Assembly: GCA_017548445.1 (NCBI GenBank)
Contig: JAFYZZ010000082.1
Span: 1 to 38,200 of the forward strand
Length of the DNA stretch: 38,200 nt
Direction of reading: 5' to 3'
Origin: Bacteroidales bacterium
GTDB lineage: Bacteria > Bacteroidota > Bacteroidia > Bacteroidales > UBA932
Shown one piece after another: positions 32,275 through 38,200 of the stretch. A model generated the notes under the pieces. That model was given only the letters and a program-made list of their open reading frames with translations, was not told where the DNA came from and did not search any database. Position 1 is the first letter of the stretch. Each line of letters opens with the position of its first letter. A program made the translations under genes and the position numbers.

Positions 32275-32403
32275 CCGGCAGGCGGCAGCAGCCTCAGAAA
32301 ACTCTGCCACCCTCGGCACGATAAGAGGGGGGACCGCAAGCGAAGCGCAGCGGTGGGGTCCGACGTAGGAGGACGTTTCCGGAGGCTGGCTGCCGCTGCC
32401 GGC
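32274..32403. repeat. Palindromic element E3, between convergent mltD and ftsK
   Basis: Left arm 32274-32295 and right arm 32382-32403 are complementary over 21 of 22 nt with one bulge on each side (GCCGGCAG, CGGCAGC, AGCCTC against their complements). The arm sequence CGGCAGCAGCC is shared with E1. The core, from about 32304 to 32360, is a diverged version of the E1/E2 core: CTGCCACCCTCGGCACG is followed by an extra A, and the second hairpin is ACCGC/GCGGT around a longer loop. The element fills nearly the whole 135-bp gap and could end both transcripts. Confidence 0.88.
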
Positions 32404-32409
32404 AAGAAA

Positions 32410-34848
32410 CTAGCGGTGCAGGAAGGAGTCCAGGATGGGTTGCAGGGAGTTGAGGTCCGGGATGAGGACCTGGCGCGGCTTGGAGCCCTCCTGCGGGCCC
32501 ACGATGCCGGCGGCCTCCAGTTGGTCCATCACGCGGCCAGCCTTGGCGTAACCCATCCCCAGCTTGCGCTGCAGGTCGGAGGTGGAACCGCGCTGGCTGA
32601 TGACCACCATCTTCGCGGCCTCCTCGAACCGGTCGTCCACCTTGGCCATATCCACCATACCGCCGCCTTCGCCGCCCTCGGCCCCGGGCTCTTCGGGCGC
32701 AGGGAGGTAGTAGGGCGTGTTGTAGCAGCGGCCATAGCCGGTCTGGTCGCCGATGAACTTCGTCACCGCCTCGATCTCCTCGCCGCCGATGTAGCCGCAC
32801 TGGATGCGTTCGGACTCGATGCCGGCGGAGAAGAGCATATCGCCTCGACCGATCAGCTTTTCGGCGCCGGGGGCGTCCAGGATGGTCGTGGAGTCCACGC
32901 GGGAGGCCACGCGGAAGGCGATGCGCATAGGGAAGTTGCTCTTGATGATACCCGAGATCACGTCCACCGAAGGACGCTGCGTGGCCAGGATGACGTGCAG
33001 GCCGGCGGCGCGGCCCTTCTGCGCCAGGCGGATGATGGAGTTGGTGATGCTGCGGGAGGCGGCACGGGCATCGGGGGAGGCTCCCGTGGTCATCGTGAGG
33101 TCTGCGTACTCGTCCACGACCACCACGAGGTAGGGCAGGAAGCGGTGCCCGTGGTCGGGCCGCAGCTTGCGCTCCTTGTATTTCTCGTTGTAGACGGTGA
33201 TCTTGTTCACGCCCGCCTTGCTCAGCAGTTCGTAGCGGTCGTCCATCTCGGTGCAGAGCGAGCGGAGGATCTTCTCGGCGTCCTTGGGCTTCTTGACGAT
33301 GGCGTTGTTCTTCTCCTCTTCCTCGTCCCCGGCGTCGGGCAGCACGGCCAGGTAATGCTTGAGCAGCTGGCCGTAGGCGGAGAACTCGACCATCTTCGGG
33401 TCGATGAAGACGAACTTCAGCTCGGAAGGGTGCTTGCTATAGAGCAGCGAAGACACGATGACGTTCAGACCCACGGACTTGCCCTGCTTGGTGGCGCCCG
33501 CGATGAGCAGGTGCGGAGCGTCGGCCAGGTCGAACACGCGTACCTTCTGAGTGATGGTGTAGCCGATGGCGACGGGCAGGTCCGCCTTGCTGTTGCGGAA
33601 GGCGTCGTCGTTCAACAGGGCTTTCAGCGGCACGATGGAGGAGTAGTCGTTGGCCACCTCGATGCCCACGGCGTCGGACAGCGTGATCACGCGCACGCCC
33701 TTGGCGTTCAGCGACAGGGCGATGTCTTCCTGGAGCTTCTTGATGTCCGCGATCTTCACGCCCGGGGCGGGGTAGACCTTGTACAGGGTGACGGTGGGGC
33801 CCACGATGGCCTTGACGTCGTTCACCTGGATCTTGTAGTTGGCGAGCGCCGCGCGGATCTTGTTATTGTTGCGCGTGAGTTCCTCGGTGGAAACCTCGTG
33901 CCGGCCGCTGGAATAGCTCTCCAGCAGGTCCAGCGACGGGAATTTGAACTTCGGCAGGCCGTCCGGCGGGTCCAGGCGGTTGTCGATGGGCTTGAGGTCC
34001 TCGACGGGCTCGATCTCGAGACCCTCGTCCGGGACGATCTCGAAGCCGCCGTCCGGGGTCTCCGGGCCGGGTTCGGGCTGTTTCTTCCCGGTCTTTTCCT
34101 TCGTGTCCGCGGCGAGCGCGACGGCCGGTCCCACGGGCTGTTCATCCGTTCCGGGCAGCTCGGGCGGCAGGCCGGAAACGGGGTCCTGCTGCACGTCTGA
34201 CGGCGTTTCGGGCACTTCCGGGGTTTCGGGAACGTCCGGCTCCACGGGGTCCGTGACCTTGGGCTTCTTCACGCCGATGGAGGCGAACCAGCGGTTGAAG
34301 CGTTTGGAGGCGAAGAACAGGAAGGCGGCGGTGAGGATGACGATGAACAGGCCCGTGATCACGGGACCGAACAGGTTCTCGCCCCAGTCCACGACAAAGG
34401 CGCCGCAGTTTCCGCCGAGGCCGCCCCCAAACAGGGTCTGCAGCCCCGCGCGCTTGCCGATGAAAGCCAGCAGCAGGGAGGAGAAGAAGGCGCCGAACAG
34501 CGCGATGAGGGTGGTCTTGACCAGGGAATAGGGCCAGCGGTGCGCAAGCAGGCGCACCGAAACGGCGGTGAGGATGATCAGGAGTGCGAAACTGCCCAGA
34601 CCGAAGAGGTCGCACACCAGCAGGTGGCCGGTGCGGAATCCGAGCTTGCCGGCGAAGTTGCCCACCCCGCGGGTGGGGTCCAGCGCGTCAGGATCGCCCA
34701 GCAGGCTCATATCCTCCTGCCAGTGGAAGAGGTAGGAGAAGGTCGAAAGGAAAATGAAAATGGTGAGCGCGGCTATGCACAGCCCCACGATGCGTACGGC
34801 TGCGGCGCGCTCCTCTTCGTCCCACGATTTCCAGAGTCTGAGTCTCAT
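32410..34848 (-). CDS. ftsK: DNA translocase FtsK
   Basis: Pumps chromosome ends through the division septum. The 812-residue protein has four N-terminal membrane helices (about residues 18-185), a proline- and acid-rich linker (about 200-290, with repeated VPETPEV), the alpha/beta motor domain with Walker A GATKQGKSVGLN near 447, FIDPKMVEF and Walker B YLVVVVDEYADL near 577, and a C-terminal gamma winged helix (RGSTSDLQRKLGMGYAKAGR) that reads polar DNA motifs. It overlaps the DUF4290 stop by ATGA (34845-34848). Element E3 lies after its stop. Confidence 0.96.
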   Translation of the reverse strand: MRLRLWKSWDEEERAAAVRIVGLCIAALTIFIFLSTFSYLFHWQEDMSLLGDPDALDPTRGVGNFAGKLGFRTGHLLVCDLFGLGSFALLIILTAVSVRLLAHRWPYSLVKTTLIALFGAFFSSLLLAFIGKRAGLQTLFGGGLGGNCGAFVVDWGENLFGPVITGLFIVILTAAFLFFASKRFNRWFASIGVKKPKVTDPVEPDVPETPEVPETPSDVQQDPVSGLPPELPGTDEQPVGPAVALAADTKEKTGKKQPEPGPETPDGGFEIVPDEGLEIEPVEDLKPIDNRLDPPDGLPKFKFPSLDLLESYSSGRHEVSTEELTRNNNKIRAALANYKIQVNDVKAIVGPTVTLYKVYPAPGVKIADIKKLQEDIALSLNAKGVRVITLSDAVGIEVANDYSSIVPLKALLNDDAFRNSKADLPVAIGYTITQKVRVFDLADAPHLLIAGATKQGKSVGLNVIVSSLLYSKHPSELKFVFIDPKMVEFSAYGQLLKHYLAVLPDAGDEEEEKNNAIVKKPKDAEKILRSLCTEMDDRYELLSKAGVNKITVYNEKYKERKLRPDHGHRFLPYLVVVVDEYADLTMTTGASPDARAASRSITNSIIRLAQKGRAAGLHVILATQRPSVDVISGIIKSNFPMRIAFRVASRVDSTTILDAPGAEKLIGRGDMLFSAGIESERIQCGYIGGEEIEAVTKFIGDQTGYGRCYNTPYYLPAPEEPGAEGGEGGGMVDMAKVDDRFEEAAKMVVISQRGSTSDLQRKLGMGYAKAGRVMDQLEAAGIVGPQEGSKPRQVLIPDLNSLQPILDSFLHR

Positions 34849-35519
34849 TTCTTCTTGTAAGGCCGTTTGTAGTTCTTGCGCTGCTTGTTACGCTGCCCTC
34901 CGGGCTGCCCTACGTTGATGCCCATACCGGGCCGGGCGAAACTGGCGTCGCCCGCAATCTTGCTCAGGCTGATTCCCTCGGGCACCTTGAGCCGGTAGTC
35001 GGAGAGTTTCTCGATGTCGGAGAAGATGGTCTCGTCGGCCACGCTGTCCTTGTTCCAGATGAGGTATTGCTGGCGCATATAGATGGCCAGCGAACGGATG
35101 AGTTCGGTCTTCACCTCGCCGTCCGGCTGCTCGCAGATGAGGTTGATGATGCTCTCGATGTTGCGCCCGTAATGGAAAGCCTTGATCTTGGAGCCTTTCA
35201 TTGGGATGGGGACGGGGTCGGTGGTGAACTCCTCTGCGACGGGGCAGGGCCAGGGAGAGTCCACGTCCAGGTCGTAGCCAGCGATCATATAGAGGTGGTC
35301 CCAAAGTTTGTGCAGGTAGTTGTCCTGGTTGTGCACCTGCGGGTTCAGGAGTTCCATCACCTTCACCACGGCGCGCGCCTGCTCGGTGCGCTTGGCGCGG
35401 TCGGGGATCTCGCGGAGCTGGTCCACCATCTTGAGCACGTTGCGCCCGTATTCGGGCATCGCCAGCCGCTCGCGCGAGGTGTTGTAATCCAGGGAATGGG
35501 CAATATCGTTCGGTTCCAT
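34845..35519 (-). CDS. DUF4290 domain protein
   Basis: The 224-residue protein matches the Bacteroidetes-specific DUF4290 family: DYNTSRERLAMPEYGRNVLKMVD near the start, then LNPQVHNQDNYLHKLWDHLYMIAGYDLDVDSPWP, HYGRNIESIINLI and MRQQYLIWNKDSV. No function is known. The end is strongly basic (NKQRKNYKRPYKKK), suggesting nucleic-acid or membrane contact. The ATG at 35519 is chosen; an upstream frame extension of 9 residues covers the promoter. It overlaps ftsK by ATGA; adjacency to ftsK hints at a division-related role (inference only). Confidence 0.85.
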   Translation of the reverse strand: MEPNDIAHSLDYNTSRERLAMPEYGRNVLKMVDQLREIPDRAKRTEQARAVVKVMELLNPQVHNQDNYLHKLWDHLYMIAGYDLDVDSPWPCPVAEEFTTDPVPIPMKGSKIKAFHYGRNIESIINLICEQPDGEVKTELIRSLAIYMRQQYLIWNKDSVADETIFSDIEKLSDYRLKVPEGISLSKIAGDASFARPGMGINVGQPGGQRNKQRKNYKRPYKKK

Positions 35520-35543
35520 AATGACGGTTAATGTGACAAAATG

Positions 35544-35551
35544 CAAATATA
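35544..35551 (-). promoter_or_regulatory. Candidate -7 box (TATATTTG) for the DUF4290-ftsK operon
   Basis: Exact TAnnTTTG match on the minus strand, 24 nt before the ATG at 35519. Confidence 0.5.
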
Positions 35552-35571
35552 ATCAATTTCGCGGAAACTCC

Positions 35572-36522
35572 CTAGCGGGCCCGGGCCGCAAAACCGTCCG
35601 ACATCCAGGTCCCGTCGGCCGTGATCAGGTAGCCTTCCAGTTCGGGACGGGCCTCGATGAACTCCCGCGCCTTCTCCGGACCGAGCACCATACAGGCCGT
35701 CGCCAGGGCGTCGGCTTCGGCGGCCGTGGGCGCCACGACGGTGGCGCTGAGCAGGCCGTGCGTCACGGGATAACCCGTCCTCGGGTCGATGGTGTGGGCG
35801 TATTTCTTTCCGTCTTTCACATAAAACTTGCGGTAGTTGCCGGAAGTGACGATGCCGCAGGCGCTCCCGTCCGACTGCCAGATGCCCTTGATGTCCGCAC
35901 CGGGCGTGTCGTTGCCGTCCACGGGATTGTCCACCCCGATGGTCCAGCCGCGCCCGGCGGGGTTGAGGCCTTCGCAGAAGATCTCTCCGATATCGACGAG
36001 CATATTATGCACCCCGATGGAATGCAGGTAGTCCGCCACAACGTCACAGGTGTATCCCTGGGCGATTGCGTTGAAATTCAGCACTTTCTCTTCCTTGCAC
36101 GCGGCCAGGGCGGCGGCGACGCGCTGCGGGTCCGGCAGGCTGTCGGAGGTGAAGCCGAAGCCCCAGATGTCGAAGAGCGGGGCGGCCGCCACGTCGAAGG
36201 CGCCTCCGGTTTCCTCCTTGTAGCGGTCCGACAGGGCGCGGATTTCGGTGAAGAAGCGGTCGGGGACGATTTCCTCGCCGGCGTTGTAGCGGCTCAGCAG
36301 GGAGGACTTGTTGTAGCCGGACAGGCTGAAGTCGATGCCGGTGAGCAGGGAATCGATGGCCGCGGCGATGCGCTCGTGCGGTACCGATACGCCCGTCAGG
36401 TCCGCCTTGACGCTGTAGGTTCCTCCCTGGGCATACCCGCTGAAGGTGGCGTAGCCGTTCCGGGCGCATCCGGCGAGGATGCAGGCGGCGGCAAGGACGG
36501 ATAAAAAACATTTGGGAATCAT
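35572..36522 (-). CDS. apbE: FAD:protein FMN transferase ApbE
   Basis: Attaches FMN through a phosphoester bond to Thr residues of exported redox proteins such as NqrB, NqrC and RnfG. The 316-residue protein has a lipoprotein signal (MIPKCFLSVLAAACILAGC, lipid Cys19), GTYSVKADL, FDVAAAPLFDIWGF, NFNAIAQGYTCDVVADYL, MLVDIGEI and the metal-site motif YAHTIDPRTGYPVTHG. The ATG at 36522 begins the signal peptide; an open frame extending upstream for 21 residues lies in the promoter region. A weak ATACTTTG box ends 8 nt upstream. Its flavinylation target genes are not in the window. Confidence 0.95.
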   Translation of the reverse strand: MIPKCFLSVLAAACILAGCARNGYATFSGYAQGGTYSVKADLTGVSVPHERIAAAIDSLLTGIDFSLSGYNKSSLLSRYNAGEEIVPDRFFTEIRALSDRYKEETGGAFDVAAAPLFDIWGFGFTSDSLPDPQRVAAALAACKEEKVLNFNAIAQGYTCDVVADYLHSIGVHNMLVDIGEIFCEGLNPAGRGWTIGVDNPVDGNDTPGADIKGIWQSDGSACGIVTSGNYRKFYVKDGKKYAHTIDPRTGYPVTHGLLSATVVAPTAAEADALATACMVLGPEKAREFIEARPELEGYLITADGTWMSDGFAARAR

Positions 36523-36561
36523 CGCTTCGGCAAAGTATTTGTACAAAGTTAGCGGATTTTC

Positions 36562-36582
36562 GCGCATTTTTGCGCATATTTG
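36562..36582 (+). promoter_or_regulatory. Tandem -7-like boxes and palindrome before the FISUMP lipoprotein gene
   Basis: A near-perfect tandem 10-mer (GCGCATTTTT, GCGCATATTT) yields two TTTG-ending boxes, CATTTTTG and CATATTTG; the second ends 21 nt before the ATG at 36604. GCGCA/TGCGC flanking TTTT also forms a small dyad. The duplicated box may arise from slippage. Confidence 0.35.
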
Positions 36583-36603
36583 CAAACTGAAACGGAAGAA
36601 ATT

Positions 36604-37617
36604 ATGAAGTTGAGCAGATACTTCCTCCTTGCTGCGCTCGCGCTTGCCGCGGCCCTGCAGGGTTGCAAGGATAAAGAGGACGAAGAATATGAATATCTGG
36701 ACGGGAACCTGGCCCTGCCCCTGCCGCTTTATGTGGAGCCGGGTTTCTCAAAGGCCTTCTCGATAGACACCCTGATGGTGATGTCCCGCTCCGACGGCGG
36801 TCCGGTGGGTTATTATGTCTTCGATTCCGGCTCCGGCGTCTACGACACCCTGGTCACGGCGGACGGCAGGTTCCGTCACCACGACTTCGTGGTCACCGCT
36901 CCCGACGCCATCGATTCCCGCACGGTATCGCTTACCGCCTTCACCGAGACGGGGTCCAACTACTACAACACCACCGTCAGTTCCTCCTACACGGTCGTGC
37001 TTCCGGGGCTGGACGGAAAGGGTTCCATCACCCGGTTCGAACCGGGTGAATCCGCCATCTTCACCGATGGGCGCGACGGCAGGAAATACTATGTCCAGGA
37101 CGTCGGAAAGCTTCGCTGGATGCGTTTCAATCTGTGCTGGGAGGGCGCCGGCGTGCCTTATCTGGACTGCGCTGCGATGAACGACATCCTCGGCCGCTAC
37201 TACACCTGGGAAGAGGCTCAGACGGCCTGCCCCGAGGGCTGGCGGCTGCCTACGGATGCCGAGTGGACGGCCCTGGATCCGTCGGCCGAAGCCGGAAAGG
37301 ACATCGCCGGCCTGGCCGGCAAGGTGATGGGCGACCTTTATTTCAACGGCACCAAGATGTGGGAATACTGGCGCGAGGTGAAGATCACGGACCAGCTGGG
37401 CATCTCCGCGATGCCGGCAGGTTATGCGAGAGCCCTCGACGGGAGCTACTCTTTCGACGGCCTGTACACCTACGCTGCGTTCTGGACGGCCGACGAGTCG
37501 GACGGCCTGGGCGTGTGCCGCTACATTTTCCACAACAAGGACATCGTCTATCGCGGGCGGCTTTCCAAGACGGATTTCGCGGCTTCGGTGCGCTGCGTGG
37601 CGGACGTTACCCCGTAG
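36604..37617 (+). CDS. FISUMP-domain lipoprotein
   Basis: The 337-residue protein starts with a lipoprotein signal (MKLSRYFLLAALALAAALQGC, lipid Cys21), followed by KDKEDEE; an acidic stretch just after the cysteine is typical of surface-exposed Bacteroidetes lipoproteins. The first 150 residues are beta-rich. The C-terminal part (about 170-335) is the FISUMP domain, a Fibrobacter/Bacteroidetes paralogous domain related to C-type-lectin-like folds, with YYTWEEAQTACPEGWRLPTDAEW, FWTADESDGLGVCRY and the end ASVRCVADVTP. It may serve in binding or adhesion; the ligand is unknown. It overlaps the comEC stop tail-to-tail by 11 bp. Confidence 0.85.
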   Translation: MKLSRYFLLAALALAAALQGCKDKEDEEYEYLDGNLALPLPLYVEPGFSKAFSIDTLMVMSRSDGGPVGYYVFDSGSGVYDTLVTADGRFRHHDFVVTAPDAIDSRTVSLTAFTETGSNYYNTTVSSSYTVVLPGLDGKGSITRFEPGESAIFTDGRDGRKYYVQDVGKLRWMRFNLCWEGAGVPYLDCAAMNDILGRYYTWEEAQTACPEGWRLPTDAEWTALDPSAEAGKDIAGLAGKVMGDLYFNGTKMWEYWREVKITDQLGISAMPAGYARALDGSYSFDGLYTYAAFWTADESDGLGVCRYIFHNKDIVYRGRLSKTDFAASVRCVADVTP

Positions 37618-38200
37618 CGGCGACCGCCTGCAGGAAAGAGATGAGAGCCTGGCCGAGTGCATCGGCCAGGCTTTTTATGCCATCCGGGCAGCCCGGCAGC
37701 AAAGCGGGCAATGAACAGAGCACGAACCCTTCCGTCAGCGGCAGGGCAATGAGGTTGGTCAGCAGAAAAAACTTCGGGAAACTCCGGAAGCGGATCCACA
37801 CGAGCGGGGCGGTGAAAACCTGGCAGGACAGCGTCAGCGCCACGGCGCTCCAGATGCGCCTGACGGGGTCCCGGCGGCTTCCTTGCGGATACCACGCCTC
37901 GAGCCGGGGGAACAGCACGCAGATGCCCAGCATCGCGAGGTAGGACAGCTGGAACCCGAGGCTGCGCACGACCGTCGGCGAGGCGGCCAGCTGCACGGTG
38001 AGGGCGGCGCAGAAGACGTTCAGCGGCCGGCGGCGGCGTCCGGGAAGCAGGCGGGACAGTTCGTTGAAGACGATGAACAGGAAGGCGCGGACCAGGGAAG
38101 GGGAGGCGCCCGTCATCGCGAGGTAGAAGGCTGCCGCCACGACGGACAGGAGGCTCCGCAGCAGCGTGGCCGCCCGGCTGCGGCCCGTCCACGCGAGCGC
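37607..38200 (-). CDS. comEC: ComEC/Rec2-type competence channel protein (partial, N-terminus off the right edge)
   Basis: DNA channel of the inner membrane in natural transformation. The frame is open from the window edge down to the TAA at 37609-37607, giving the last 197 residues. They match the end of the competence domain: AAAFYLAMTGASPSLVRAFLFIVF, SPTVVRSLGFQLSYLAMLGICVLFP and the helices LTLSCQVFTAPLVWIRF and FFLLTNLIALPL. No metallo-beta-lactamase domain follows, so this is a form without that domain at its C-terminus, as in many Bacteroidetes. The dprA gene lies at the other end of the window. Confidence 0.9.
   Translation of the reverse strand, partial: ALAWTGRSRAATLLRSLLSVVAAAFYLAMTGASPSLVRAFLFIVFNELSRLLPGRRRRPLNVFCAALTVQLAASPTVVRSLGFQLSYLAMLGICVLFPRLEAWYPQGSRRDPVRRIWSAVALTLSCQVFTAPLVWIRFRSFPKFFLLTNLIALPLTEGFVLCSLPALLPGCPDGIKSLADALGQALISFLQAVAATG

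Noticed and set aside
32353..34200. 615-residue plus-strand open frame opposite ftsK
   Set aside because: Antisense shadow of ftsK starting within element E3; no family features.
1..38200. CRISPR array, tRNA, rRNA, integrase or transposase
   Set aside because: No regularly spaced repeats, no cloverleaf-like sequence recognised and no transposase or integrase motifs. The palindromic elements carry no coding capacity of their own.

Overview
The window reads as chromosomal DNA of a high-GC member of the Bacteroidales, most likely an uncultured gut or rumen lineage (inference). The pointers are: promoter boxes of the Bacteroidetes type (TAnnTTTG) in front of most transcription units with no Shine-Dalgarno pattern; DUF4290, the Bacteroidetes 'putative porin' family, a FISUMP-domain lipoprotein and M13 and C1 peptidases of Bacteroidetes type; lipoprotein signal peptides; and a 50-residue L34. 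I could support 33 protein-coding genes, two of them cut by the window edges (dprA at the left, comEC at the right). I saw no rRNA, tRNA, CRISPR array or transposase. Coding density is very high and no gene-free gap exceeds about 200 bp.

Layout. 1-3041: dprA and queA, then a TPR protein. 2193-4752 on the minus strand is an operon of an SRPBCC-fold protein, an RsmF-like rRNA methyltransferase and the TPR protein, with ATGA overlaps. 4805-6662: Nudix hydrolase and an unrecognised lipoprotein. 6677-9854: M13 metallopeptidase lipoprotein and a LolC/E-type permease. 9974-10690: a DUF6198 membrane protein. 10680-14235: putative porin and an MltF-like lytic transglycosylase. 14268-16027: a sugar-kinase/nucleotidyltransferase pair resembling AmgK/MurU. 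16036-19666: an AT-rich, probably acquired restriction-modification operon of four genes (methyltransferase, HNH nuclease, PD-(D/E)XK nuclease with a possible modified-base reader domain, D12-class adenine methyltransferase). 19778-20707: MscS channel. 20904-21765: a membrane protein with a winged-helix regulator and a candidate operator. 21913-22705: rsmG and rpmH. 22762-25257: alr and bleomycin-hydrolase-type peptidase. 25299-31344: addB, addA and a LolA-like protein, overlapping. 31384-32274: mltD-like transglycosylase. 32410-35519: DUF4290 gene and ftsK. 35572-38200: apbE, a FISUMP lipoprotein and the end of comEC.

The most unusual feature is a family of palindromic elements of about 115-135 bp, present three times (3972-4085, 21775-21908, 32274-32403). 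The copies share a 57-nt core that is nearly identical in two of them and diverged in the third. The outer arms differ between copies, yet within each copy they are complementary to each other over 20-30 bp. One copy lies in frame inside the RsmF-like methyltransferase gene and adds about 40 residues just before the SAM-binding motif; one forms the 5' leader of rsmG and overlaps its promoter box; one fills the gap between the convergent mltD and ftsK genes. This looks like a mobile palindromic repeat or a structured RNA family, comparable in behaviour to the Rickettsia palindromic elements that insert into genes.

Functionally the window is mostly core envelope and information processing: peptidoglycan synthesis and turnover (alr, two lytic transglycosylases, AmgK/MurU-like pair), lipoprotein handling (LolA-like, LolC/E-like), DNA repair and uptake (AddAB, DprA, ComEC, FtsK) and RNA modification (QueA, RsmF-like, RsmG). 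The restriction-modification operon and the palindromic repeats are the accessory parts.
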